Shown here: positions 13,972-21,350 of the stretch, one piece after another | Layout of the letters: each line of letters opens with the position of its first letter | Position numbering within the stretch: the stretch's first letter is position 1 | Virus record (IMG/VR): IMGVR_UViG_3300013104_000041 | Span: 1-41,836 of that record | Length of the DNA stretch: 41,836 nt | From: a virus | Strand: one strand, 5' to 3' | Program-made: the position numbers and the translations under genes | The notes under the pieces: generated by a model | What the model was told of the DNA's origin: nothing | The model's input: the letters and a program-made list of their open reading frames with translations, nothing else | Databases searched by the model: none

Positions 13972-14570
13972 TCGAAAACGAGAAGCTGATCGAGGAAGCT
14001 GCGAAGGCGATGTGGGCCGCGAATGACCCCGAGGGGTGGGAGCGTGCCACGGGCGCAGAGCAGGCCGAGCACCTGACCCTTGCAAGCGCCGCTCTGGCCG
14101 TGTTCGAGAAGGCGCACCCCCCGACCGACGGCGAGAGGGAAGCGCTGAGCGAGTTCCTGTTCACCGTCTACGATCACGGGACGAATCCGAACGCACTCCG
14201 GGAAGCAGACGCAATCCTCGCCTTTCTTGCCTCTCGACGTTCAGTGACGATGAAGCCGAGCGCCGAGGACATTCGACTCGCAAGCCTCGCAGCGGTGAGA
14301 AAGGGTGCAAGGAGTGACGCGGAGGCCGTTCGTAACTACCGGGAAGCTGAGCGAGTCATCCGCGCGGCGATCCCGCATCTTCGTGGCATCCCGGAGCCGC
14401 AGGGCGAACCGTCCGACGCGCAGGTAGAAGCCGCCATCTCCGCCCATCGCGACTACCCGGGCGACTACATCGATCGATCGTCCACCGACTGGAACCGCGA
14501 CCGTATGCGCGCCGCTCTGCGTGCTGCATCCGCCGTCACCGAGCAGGGAGAGGGGGAGAACCATGGCTGA
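13968..14570 (+). CDS. Modular small-domain repeat protein (200 aa)
   Basis: The protein appears to be built from short helical units. Residues 7-50 (LIEEAAKAMW ... AALAVFE), 56-90 (GEREALSEFL ... ADAILAFLA) and 146-195 (SDAQVEAAIS ... RMRAALRAAS) look like separate modules. The last one is closely matched in the leftward gene at 38690, which has SDAQVEVAFA and RMRAALRAAF and the same ENHG/GNHG ending. The middle unit resembles the gene at 39001. The function is unknown. ATG 13968 overlaps the previous stop and has GAGGAGAG upstream. Confidence 0.65.
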   Translation: MIENEKLIEEAAKAMWAANDPEGWERATGAEQAEHLTLASAALAVFEKAHPPTDGEREALSEFLFTVYDHGTNPNALREADAILAFLASRRSVTMKPSAEDIRLASLAAVRKGARSDAEAVRNYREAERVIRAAIPHLRGIPEPQGEPSDAQVEAAISAHRDYPGDYIDRSSTDWNRDRMRAALRAASAVTEQGEGENHG

Positions 14571-14919
14571 TCAGAGCGCCGTCGAGCGGCTGGCGGATCA
14601 GTGGAACGCGACACCGGACAACTCGTCCACCGATTACGACTGCGGGCGGGTCGACCAGCGGCATGACATGACTACGCAGCTTCTCGAAGCGATCGAGGCC
14701 GACCGGGCGCGTGCCGGTGTCGTAGCCGAACCGGAATGGGAGTACGGCGTGAAGCCATACCCCGATCAGGACGACGTCTACTCGATAGGTGAGACCGCTG
14801 CACGTGTTGCGGTGCGCCGCGGATCTGATGAGGGCTACGAACTCCTGCGACGGTCGAAGACCATATCGGCTGGCCCGTGGGTGCCGGTGAAGCAGGAAGG
14901 AGCGGAGACCGATGGGTGA
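14563..14919 (+). CDS. Hypothetical protein (118 aa)
   Basis: ATG 14563 lies inside the previous gene's end (8-base overlap) with a strong AGGGGGAG ribosome-binding site. The product begins MADQSAVERLADQWNATPDN and has a C-terminal part with EWEYGVKPYPDQDDVYSIGE and PWVPVKQE, a small beta-rich unit seen in actinophage accessory proteins. No function is known. It overlaps the next gene by eight bases. Confidence 0.6.
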   Translation: MADQSAVERLADQWNATPDNSSTDYDCGRVDQRHDMTTQLLEAIEADRARAGVVAEPEWEYGVKPYPDQDDVYSIGETAARVAVRRGSDEGYELLRRSKTISAGPWVPVKQEGAETDG

Positions 14920-15544
14920 ACTGCTAGACGTCGTGGATGACTTGACCCTTCCACGTAACGTGAAGATCGCAACCGACGACGGACACACATGGGCAACCGA
15001 AGACGCGCTCCTCGTGCAACTCGAGGACGCGATTCACTCGACCACTGGGAGATCGGGAGGCAGATCCGCAAGCCACACTCGGATGATCCTCGACGCCGAC
15101 GCCCTGATGCAGTTCCATCGCATCACCTCCACGATCGGAGACTGGTGTCGCATGGCCGGCGCGAAGGTTGAACGAGACCCCGTGAAGGATCTTCGCGCAT
15201 GGCACGTCGCGATACTCAGCAGCCAGGATGACACGGACTTCTACCTGCGTGAACTGCAATCCTGGTCGGCGCTCATCCGAAGCAAACTCGCACCGCGATC
15301 GACACTCGAATGGCTCAAGCCCTGCCCCGAGTGCAACGCAGACGAATACGTGAACGATGAAGGCGAGACCGTCAGGCACCCGATCGTCATCGACTACGAC
15401 CCAGACGCGCCGTTCGCTTCAGTGCGGTGGACGTGCCGAGCCTGTGGAGAATCACGAGCGGGAGAGTTCGCGCAACGGGCGCTCGCATACGACGGCGAGA
15501 CACGCGGGCAAGAAGTGAATGACAACGGTGTAGTTTTGCCGTAG
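14912..15544 (+). CDS. DUF7341-like protein with zinc ribbon (210 aa)
   Basis: The 210-residue product starts with a beta-rich segment (MGELLDVVDDLTLPRNVKIA), has a long helical middle (LMQFHRITSTIGDWC; FYLRELQSWSALIRSKL), and ends with a zinc ribbon made of CPECNADEY and CRACGES. This layout resembles a common uncharacterised actinophage family that I recall as DUF7341; the name needs confirmation. It is the last gene before tandem hairpins and a terminator at 15557-15628. Confidence 0.7.
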   Translation: MGELLDVVDDLTLPRNVKIATDDGHTWATEDALLVQLEDAIHSTTGRSGGRSASHTRMILDADALMQFHRITSTIGDWCRMAGAKVERDPVKDLRAWHVAILSSQDDTDFYLRELQSWSALIRSKLAPRSTLEWLKPCPECNADEYVNDEGETVRHPIVIDYDPDAPFASVRWTCRACGESRAGEFAQRALAYDGETRGQEVNDNGVVLP

Positions 15545-15556
15545 TATCGACCCCGC

Positions 15557-15628
15557 AGGGCAGAAGTGTCGAAACTTCCACCCTCGTCCTTTGTTCCCCG
15601 TCGTCATCCGTGACTGGCGGGGATTTTT
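15557..15628 (+). terminator. Tandem hairpins ending in an intrinsic terminator
   Basis: A first hairpin has GAAGT (15563-15567) pairing with ACTTC (15574-15578), flanked by GGG/CCC. The second has CCCCG (15596-15600) pairing with CGGGG (15618-15622), with inner GTCA-TCCG-TGAC, followed by ATTTTT. This ends the early rightward transcription unit. Confidence 0.75.
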
Positions 15629-15764
15629 GTACTCCCGTGTACCCCACGTGGCAAGCGGCGGTCGAGACGCCGGATAACAACGGCACTCAGCGAATCCCGG
15701 TCGGTTCGCAACATCTGAATACGCGCTTGTCCCGTCGGCAGATAACGGGGCACACACAACATCT

Positions 15765-15850
15765 CCGTGCAGTGGTCGTCCTAGCTCAATCGGCAGAGCA
15801 ACCCCACCGGGTGCGTCCAGGATCAATGCCTGGGGACGGTCACTGCACGG
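15765..15850 (+). ncRNA. Cloverleaf tRNA-like RNA candidate closed by a 17-bp stem
   Basis: CCGTGCAGTGGTCGTCC (15765-15781) pairs over 17 positions with GGACGGTCACTGCACGG (15834-15850), with two G-T wobbles. Inside are three hairpins in tRNA order: GCTC-AATCGGCA-GAGC (D-arm-like, 15784-15799), ACCC-CACC-GGGT (15801-15812), and CCAGG-ATCAATG-CCTGG (T-arm-like, 15817-15833). The middle arm is about six bases too short for an anticodon arm, and the closing stem is ten pairs longer than an acceptor stem. It is thus tRNA-derived or tRNA-mimicking but not a normal tRNA. Confidence 0.6.
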
Positions 15851-15898
15851 TCAACCCCATCTTCCTTCGATACCCACCCTCAACGCAGGAGGCTGACG

Positions 15899-16180
15899 AT
15901 GGTCGTCATGTACGCGCTCACCGCACAGAAGCGTGCCGTGAAGCGACCGAGTCGAGGATCTGAAGCATGGGAGCCGGACACTGCCGGTTTCGAGAAGCGC
16001 TGGCCGAACGGGAAGAAGCCCGACATCGGCATGCGCAAGTCGACTGACTACGCCTCGCTCTCCGCCGAGGCAGTGCGGATGAACGCCTCGCAGATCGATG
16101 CGAACTTTCTGGACTGGCTGTTCGTTGTCGACGTCGACGCTCCCGTTCACACCTGCACCGAGAGTGAATCGGCGGCGTGA
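15899..16180 (+). CDS. Hypothetical protein (93 aa)
   Basis: The ATG at 15899 is preceded by CAGGAGG at ideal spacing. The protein is basic at the start (QKRAVKRPSRGSEAW) and has ASLSAEAVRMNASQIDANFL in the second half. No family is recognised. It is the first gene after the cloverleaf element and may start the pre-packaging transcription unit. Confidence 0.6.
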   Translation: MVVMYALTAQKRAVKRPSRGSEAWEPDTAGFEKRWPNGKKPDIGMRKSTDYASLSAEAVRMNASQIDANFLDWLFVVDVDAPVHTCTESESAA

Positions 16181-16181
16181 C

Positions 16182-16367
16182 ATGGCAACCGTCACCATCC
16201 GCCTTGACGGATACGTAGTCCCTGTAGCGGGCGAGTGCATCGATTGCGGTTTCGACGCGCTCCGTCGAGTCCGCGTCTATCACCTCGGAGCAACCGGAGT
16301 TACTACTCACGCAGACAAGACGTTCTGTGGAAGGTGTCGCGCTGAAGAGAAGCGCGCATCGCAGTGA
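16182..16367 (+). CDS. Small zinc-ribbon protein (61 aa)
   Basis: The product has two cysteine pairs in zinc-ribbon spacing, ECIDCGFD and FCGRCRAEE, separated by a short beta region. The start at 16182 is chosen because it follows the previous stop by two bases; the frame is open further upstream but overlaps that gene. The function is unknown. Confidence 0.6.
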   Translation: MATVTIRLDGYVVPVAGECIDCGFDALRRVRVYHLGATGVTTHADKTFCGRCRAEEKRASQ

Positions 16368-16540
16368 AGATCACACTCGGCATCGTCGCCGGCATCACGC
16401 TCTCGATCATCGCGTACGCCATGAAACAACCCACACTCGACATGATCTTCATGCGCAACCCGCCCGAAACGCACCCCGACTGCAAACCGCGCTACTGGAA
16501 CAAACACGCCGGGGTCATCACGAGAGAGCCATGGACGTGA
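16364..16540 (+). CDS. Small membrane-anchored protein (58 aa)
   Basis: GTG 16364 overlaps the previous stop. Residues 3-20 (ITLGIVAGITLSIIAYAM) form one transmembrane or signal-anchor segment. The rest is a short polar tail ending HAGVITREPWT. The role is unknown. It overlaps the next gene by ten bases. Confidence 0.55.
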   Translation: MKITLGIVAGITLSIIAYAMKQPTLDMIFMRNPPETHPDCKPRYWNKHAGVITREPWT

Positions 16541-16698
16541 CCGTGTACACCTGCGAGCTCTGTGGACGCGAAGATGCATCCTGGGCAGTGATTATGCGGT
16601 GTGAGTCCGACTGTCTGCAAGAGATCAAGATGGCTCGCCGAGGCGTCCCCAGCCCGAAGTTAAAGCCGACAAGCGTTCGCTGGGAAGACTTCGACTGA
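16531..16698 (+). CDS. Small cysteine-containing protein (55 aa)
   Basis: The product contains YTCELCGREDASW and MRCESDC, giving four cysteines of zinc-finger type, then a basic helix KMARRG. ATG 16531 overlaps the previous gene. A double hairpin follows its stop. No family is recognised. Confidence 0.5.
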   Translation: MDVTVYTCELCGREDASWAVIMRCESDCLQEIKMARRGVPSPKLKPTSVRWEDFD

Positions 16699-16713
16699 AG
16701 ATTCGCAAGACTG

Positions 16714-16775
16714 CTCAACCCTGTCGGGGGTTGAGTGCCCACGGTGAGGTTGCTCTCACGCGGTGGGCATTTCTT
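16714..16775 (+). terminator. Tandem hairpins with terminator
   Basis: CTCAACCC (16714-16721) pairs with GGGTTGAG (16728-16735), immediately followed by TGCCCAC (16736-16742) pairing with GTGGGCA (16763-16769) and a TTTCTT tract. The second hairpin is the likely terminator before the HNH gene at 16800. Confidence 0.7.
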
Positions 16776-16799
16776 GTACCCACCGACATGGGAGAAGCC

Positions 16800-17390
16800 A
16801 TGAACGTATGCGTCATCGAAGACTGTGAATGTGAACAGTACGCCCGAAGCTATTGCCTGCGGCACTACAGGCGTTGCAGAAAGTACGGCGACCCGATCGA
16901 TCTTCGCAAGATGAAAAGGCGCCCGGCCGACGTGACGCTCGAGGAGTGGTTCTGGTCCCGCGTCGACAAGCAGTCGGAAGGGTGCTGGATCTGGACGGCC
17001 GCGCACCATAGTGGCGGGTATGGACAGATCTCCGATGGCGAGAAGATAGCCTACGCTCACCGGTTGGCCTACGAGTTCACAAAGGGCAAGATCGACGAGG
17101 GTCTCGTCATTGACCACACGTGCCGGGTGCGCGACTGCGTCAACCCCGAGCATCTCCAAGTGACCACGCACAAGGTGAACATGGAGAACGTGGTGAACAA
17201 CCTAGGCTCAGCTTCCGGCGTTCGAGGGGTGCACAAACTCAAGAGTCGGAACAAGTGGCGAGCTTCGGTAGGGCACAACGGTGTCCGCTACGTTGGCGGC
17301 GAGTTCGCAACAATCGAAGAGGCGGAGCGGGCGGCGATATCTCTCCGCAATCAACTGTTCACCAACAACCTGCCTGACCGCGTGGCGTGA
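16800..17390 (+). CDS. HNH homing endonuclease with AP2-like domain
   Basis: The 196-residue protein has an N-terminal cysteine cluster (CVIEDCECEQYARSYCLRHY), a recognition region with EGCWIWTAAHHSGGYGQ, an HNH_3 core HTCRVRDCVNPEHLQV (near residue 106), and a C-terminal AP2-like DNA-binding segment, GVRGVHKLKSRNKWRASVGH. This domain order is typical of phage-borne mobile HNH endonucleases. It stands between terminators, just ahead of the packaging genes, and is probably a self-mobile insertion. GGAGAAG precedes the ATG. Confidence 0.88.
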   Translation: MNVCVIEDCECEQYARSYCLRHYRRCRKYGDPIDLRKMKRRPADVTLEEWFWSRVDKQSEGCWIWTAAHHSGGYGQISDGEKIAYAHRLAYEFTKGKIDEGLVIDHTCRVRDCVNPEHLQVTTHKVNMENVVNNLGSASGVRGVHKLKSRNKWRASVGHNGVRYVGGEFATIEEAERAAISLRNQLFTNNLPDRVA

Positions 17391-17461
17391 TGGTGGCAGC
17401 ACGCAAGAACCACGCCAGCCCACGCATCATGCGACCCATGCGCGACTGGCTCGAGGACTAA
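17390..17461 (+). CDS. Possible tiny basic peptide (23 aa)
   Basis: ATG 17390 overlaps the HNH stop by one base and encodes MVAARKNHASPRIMRPMRDW plus three residues. It fills the gap before the packaging HNH gene. The overlap is the only support; it could be spurious. Confidence 0.3.
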   Translation: MVAARKNHASPRIMRPMRDWLED

Positions 17462-17465
17462 GACC

Positions 17466-17765
17466 ATGCGCGTGTGCAACGTACCTGGATGCCCGACCCC
17501 CACTGAGGTAGACCGGTGCTCGATACATCGAGTGCAACGTGAGCGCACGCGAGGCACACGGCAACAGCGCGGCTACGACAGAGGACACGATGAACTCCGA
17601 TCGCAATGGGCGCCACTCGTCGCCCAAGGCACTGTCCTCTGCTGGCGATGCAAGACGCTGATCCACCCCGACCAACCATGGGACCTCGGACACGACGACC
17701 ATGACCGCAGCAAGTACCGCGGACCCGAGCACCAACACTGCAACCGAGCCACAAACGGACGTTGA
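17466..17765 (+). CDS. Packaging-associated HNH endonuclease
   Basis: The 99-residue protein has an HNH motif built on CWRCKTLI, WDLGHDDHD and PEHQHCNRA (residues 59-96). Its position directly upstream of the terminase genes matches the HNH nucleases that work with the terminase of HK97-type cos phages during genome cutting. That suggests cohesive-end packaging, though it does not prove it. An N-terminal CNVPGCPTPTEVDRC may be an additional zinc site. Confidence 0.85.
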   Translation: MRVCNVPGCPTPTEVDRCSIHRVQRERTRGTRQQRGYDRGHDELRSQWAPLVAQGTVLCWRCKTLIHPDQPWDLGHDDHDRSKYRGPEHQHCNRATNGR

Positions 17766-17912
17766 TCGGATAGGCCTTCGAGTCCAAGTGCAACAGGGGT
17801 GGCACCACCCCCTCAGCCCTACTTCTTCCGGACCGCCGGGGAGGGCAACTTTTGGTCCGCCAGGTCAAACATTGTTCCGGTCGCTCGAATGTTCGACTCC
17901 CTGGAGGTTGTC
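17766..17912. other. Candidate packaging (cos) region upstream of terminase
   Basis: This 147-base gap contains a perfect inverted repeat GGGGTGG-CA-CCACCCC (17796-17811) and near-repeated GGACCGCC (from about 17829) and GGTCCGCC (from about 17854) units. It lies between the packaging HNH and TerS genes, the usual location of cos. No cleavage site can be read directly from the sequence. Confidence 0.35.
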
Positions 17913-18371
17913 ATGCCCAGTGGCGGACACGCTCGAAGTGGGCCGGCGCCTGATCCGAATGCGCTTCGCCGGGATCGTGCTGGCGACAAGGACTGGCTGA
18001 CCCTTCCCTCTGGCGGCTTCATCGGTGTCGTTCCCGAGTGCCCGCTTCCTTCGATGTCTGCCGCCGAGTCGGCTTTGTGGGAGCGCCTCTGGAGGAAGCC
18101 GCAAGCGTCGATGTGGGCGCATCTTGAGCTTGAGTATCAGGTCGCCGCTTATGTGCGTGCGTACCTTCGGTCGGTTGCTGCTGACGACGCTCCTGTCGGA
18201 CTGATCGCTCCAGTTCTCCGCATGGAGGCGGAGCTTGGTCTATCCACTGTTGGCATGAACGCTCTGCGTTGGAAGTTCTCTGCCGACGAGGTTGGTGAGA
18301 AGCGAGCAGCACCGGCCAAGAAGGGTCCGACGATGAAGGACCGTCTGAAGGTGGTCGATGGAAGCGTCTGA
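17913..18371 (+). CDS. terS: Terminase small subunit
   Basis: The ATG at 17913 has CTGGAGG upstream with good spacing; upstream in-frame sequence lacks such a site. The 152-residue protein has a TerS-like helical core: MSAAESALWERLWRKPQASM, EYQVAAYVRAYLRSVA and GLSTVGMNALRWKF, ending in a basic tail. It should recognise the packaging site and load the large subunit. The identification leans on position directly before TerL (14-base overlap) and helical composition. Confidence 0.8.
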   Translation: MPSGGHARSGPAPDPNALRRDRAGDKDWLTLPSGGFIGVVPECPLPSMSAAESALWERLWRKPQASMWAHLELEYQVAAYVRAYLRSVAADDAPVGLIAPVLRMEAELGLSTVGMNALRWKFSADEVGEKRAAPAKKGPTMKDRLKVVDGSV

Positions 18372-19959
18372 CACCCTCGGGGTTGTCGCTGCTTGGATCG
18401 AGGCGCATTGTGTCATCCCTGATGGTGATGACGTTGGTCGTCCGTTTGAGCTTGGCGGCGAGCAGTTCGCGTTCGTAGTGAATCACTACCGCGTCCGGCA
18501 GGATGCTGACACTGGTCGCATCGTGAAACCTGTTGATGCGTTCACGTTCCGTCGTTCGCAGCTAGTTCGTGCACAGAAGTGGGGCAAGTCTCCGTTGATC
18601 GGCGCGTTCGTCTGCGCTGAGGGAGTGGGGCCGGTGGTTTTCACGGGCCGCGCCCACGGTGGCGAGGTCTATGACTGCCGCGACTTCGGTTGCGGTTGTG
18701 GCTGGGAGTACGAGTACGAAGAGCGCGAGCCGATGGGGCGCCCTTGGTCGACTCCACTGATTCAGATCACCGCAACGTCGGAGGATCAGACAGACAACAC
18801 GTACGACGCGCTTCGCCCGATGATCGACAAGGGGCCGTTGACGGATCTGATCCCGAAGACGGGCGAGGAGTTCATCCGTCTTCCTGGTGGTGGCCGCATC
18901 GACGTGGTGACATCAAAGGCGAACTCTCGTCTTGGCCAGCGAATCACTTTCGCGGCGCAAGATGAGACGGGCTTGTGGGTTGCGTCGAATGGTGGGCACA
19001 AGCTCGCTCGGACGCAGCGCCGCGGCCTGGCGGGCATGGGCGGGCGCTCGATCGAGACGACCAACTCGTGGGACCCGGCGCAGGATTCTGTGGCTCAGCA
19101 GACGTATGAGTCGCAGGCCGCGGACATCAATAAGGACTTTCAGCAGCCGCCGGCAAATCTTTCGTTTCGCAACAAGGCTGAGCGGCGGAAGATCTTCGCG
19201 TTCAACTATCGCGCGGCTCCCTGGGTCTCGGTTGACGCGATTGAGGCAGAGGCGGCTGAGCTGCTCGAGAAGGACCCTGCCGACGCTGAGCGGTTCTTCG
19301 GCAACCGAATCGTCGCCGGTTCCGGCGCGTGGATGGATGCGAAGAAGTGGGAGCTCAAGCATGAGCCTCGCATCGTCGCCCCCGGAAGTGCGATCGTACT
19401 CGGCTTCGACGGGTCAGACGTCAACGACTGGACTGGCATTCGCGCCGAAACGCTCGACGGCTACCAGTTCACGCCGTCGTACCACGGTGGGCGCCTGACG
19501 ATCTGGGACCCCACGCAGCACGATGGTCGCGTACCCCGTGGTGAAGTCATGGCGGCGTTCGAGGAACTCTTCGACACATTCGATGTTGCTCGCGCATACT
19601 TCGATCCGCCGTACTGGCAGTCGGAGATCTCCGAGCTCGAGGGACGCTTCCAAGGCCGGGTCTTCCGGTGGGAGACGTACCGGCCGAAGCAGATGCATGC
19701 GGCGCTCGAGCGGTTCAAGACTGATGTCGTGTCGCCCGATTCGGGCTTCAGCCACGACGGCAATCCGACCGTGGCGACTCACATCCGCAACGCAGTCGAG
19801 GTCGCCCGGAACCCGTACCCGTCTTACCTGATCTTCAAGGCGTCTGAGACGCAGAAGATCGACCTCGCGATGAGTTCTGTGCTCGCGCATGAGGCTGCAA
19901 GTGATGCCCGCGCGTCCGGTTACGAGCAGGTCGAATCCAAGGTTGTTGTTTTCAGGTAA
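18358..19959 (+). CDS. terL: Terminase large subunit
   Basis: The 533-residue protein combines an ATPase and an RNase H-like nuclease. A deviant Walker A, RAQKWGKSPL, lies at residues 71-80; the Walker B-like acidic pair is in FAAQDETG (Asp202-Glu203). The nuclease domain has VLGFDGSD (Asp351) and YFDPPYW (Asp416). A cysteine cluster, YDCRDFGCGCGW at 105-116, sits within the ATPase domain and is less common. It powers DNA entry and makes the terminal cuts. Order and length are typical. Confidence 0.95.
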   Translation: MEASDTLGVVAAWIEAHCVIPDGDDVGRPFELGGEQFAFVVNHYRVRQDADTGRIVKPVDAFTFRRSQLVRAQKWGKSPLIGAFVCAEGVGPVVFTGRAHGGEVYDCRDFGCGCGWEYEYEEREPMGRPWSTPLIQITATSEDQTDNTYDALRPMIDKGPLTDLIPKTGEEFIRLPGGGRIDVVTSKANSRLGQRITFAAQDETGLWVASNGGHKLARTQRRGLAGMGGRSIETTNSWDPAQDSVAQQTYESQAADINKDFQQPPANLSFRNKAERRKIFAFNYRAAPWVSVDAIEAEAAELLEKDPADAERFFGNRIVAGSGAWMDAKKWELKHEPRIVAPGSAIVLGFDGSDVNDWTGIRAETLDGYQFTPSYHGGRLTIWDPTQHDGRVPRGEVMAAFEELFDTFDVARAYFDPPYWQSEISELEGRFQGRVFRWETYRPKQMHAALERFKTDVVSPDSGFSHDGNPTVATHIRNAVEVARNPYPSYLIFKASETQKIDLAMSSVLAHEAASDARASGYEQVESKVVVFR

Positions 19960-19970
19960 GGGGGTGGGCG

Positions 19971-21347
19971 GTGGTCATTCTTTTGACGGATCGATCTCTC
20001 ACGGTGACCGAAGAATCGTTCATCTCGAGCCTGCGGAACACTCTGGTTTCGTCTCGACTGACCACGCAGCACCTGGATGAGTACTACGAGGGCGCACACA
20101 AGCTCGAGCAGCTGGGCTTGCAGATCCCGCCCGAGCTCGAAGCGTTCTCCGTGGTGCTGAACTGGCCCCGCACAACCGTGGATGCGGTCGAGCGACGGCT
20201 GGACGTGCAGGGGTTCCGTGCAGGCGACGGCAAGCCGGATTCGAGCCTGTGGGACGTGTGGCAGTACAACAACATGGACGAGAGGGCATCGTTCGCGCAC
20301 ACGGATGCGTTGGCGCTGTCTCGGTCCTATGTGTGCATCGGCACGAACGAGAACGATCGCAATTTCCCGCTGATCACCGTCGAGTCCCCGTACGAGATGA
20401 TCGCCCTGCGTGACCCTCGCACTCACCGCGTTACCGCCGCTCTGCGGTCGTATGACCCGGAGGATGGCACGGGTCAGGACAAGCGCATCACGTTGTACAT
20501 GCCGAACTACACGCGGTGGCTGATCCGCGAGGGTTCGCGCTGGGTCGATGAGTTTGAGCGCGATTGGCACAACCTGGGTTCAGTCCCGGTCGTTCCGCTC
20601 GTGAACCGCAACCGCGCTACCCGCCGACCCGGCCTCTCCATCCTCGAGGGTGTTTCGGAGATGAAGGACATCATCCCGATCGCCGATTCGGCTTCTCGCG
20701 CTCTCACAGGTGCGCAGTTGCTGCAGGAGACGATGATTGCGCCGGCGCGCGGAGTGCTTGGCGCTACTAAGGGCGACTTCGTTGACCAGAACGGTCAGCA
20801 GCTTTCTGCTTGGCAAACGTACTTCGGTGCCGTGTGGGCTTTGTCGAACAAGGACGCGAAGACGTTCCAGTTCGACGCGGCCGACATGAAGAACATCGAG
20901 ACGATCGTCAACGTCTACGCGCGTCTCGCTTCTGGCGTCGGTTCGCTTCCGGTCGAGTACTACGGCCTGAACACGGAGAACCCGCCGTCCGCCGATGGGC
21001 AGCGTGCAGGCGAGACGCGGCTGATCAAGAACGCGGAGCGGAAGCAGACGTCGTTCGGTCATTCGTGGGAGACCGTGATGCGTTTCGTGCAGCGGTTCCG
21101 CACGGGGTCATGGGATCTGAGCGCGACCCGCCTGGAGACGATCTGGCGCGACGCGGGAACTCCGACGATCGCACAGATGACGGATGCGGTTGTGAAGCGG
21201 TACCAGGTCGGCCTTGTCGACTGGGAGACCGCACAGGAGCGCATCGGTGAGACGCCGGCAACGATCGAGCAGATGAAGGAGCGCCGTAAGGCTGACTTCG
21301 AGTCGTCCTTCACTGCTGGCGTCCAGAGGTTCGTCGAAGAGGTGTAG
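19971..21347 (+). CDS. Portal protein (SPP1 gp6-like)
   Basis: The 458-residue protein is of portal length and follows TerL. Features of the SPP1 gp6-like family are visible: VTVEESPYEM-type strands in the clip region, VPVVPLVNRNRATRRPGLSI, and a helix ALTGAQLLQETMIAPARGVL. It forms the dodecameric DNA channel at the capsid vertex. Translation probably starts at GTG 19971 after AAGGGGG. It runs almost directly into the MuF gene. Confidence 0.92.
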   Translation: MVILLTDRSLTVTEESFISSLRNTLVSSRLTTQHLDEYYEGAHKLEQLGLQIPPELEAFSVVLNWPRTTVDAVERRLDVQGFRAGDGKPDSSLWDVWQYNNMDERASFAHTDALALSRSYVCIGTNENDRNFPLITVESPYEMIALRDPRTHRVTAALRSYDPEDGTGQDKRITLYMPNYTRWLIREGSRWVDEFERDWHNLGSVPVVPLVNRNRATRRPGLSILEGVSEMKDIIPIADSASRALTGAQLLQETMIAPARGVLGATKGDFVDQNGQQLSAWQTYFGAVWALSNKDAKTFQFDAADMKNIETIVNVYARLASGVGSLPVEYYGLNTENPPSADGQRAGETRLIKNAERKQTSFGHSWETVMRFVQRFRTGSWDLSATRLETIWRDAGTPTIAQMTDAVVKRYQVGLVDWETAQERIGETPATIEQMKERRKADFESSFTAGVQRFVEEV

Positions 21348-21350
21348 TCA

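Noticed and set aside
13314-14177. 287-codon leftward open frame
   Set aside because: It opposes four overlapping rightward genes that have consistent start/stop coupling; its composition is that of a shadow frame.
15765-15850. Functional tRNA gene
   Set aside because: D and T arms fit, but the anticodon arm is about six bases too short and the outer stem is 17 pairs long, so no anticodon can be assigned.
15610-15963. 117-codon rightward open frame covering the cloverleaf region
   Set aside because: It runs through a terminator tail and the tRNA-like element, and its translation has the AQSAE...RVRPGS character of translated tRNA. The real gene starts at 15899 in another frame with a good ribosome-binding site.
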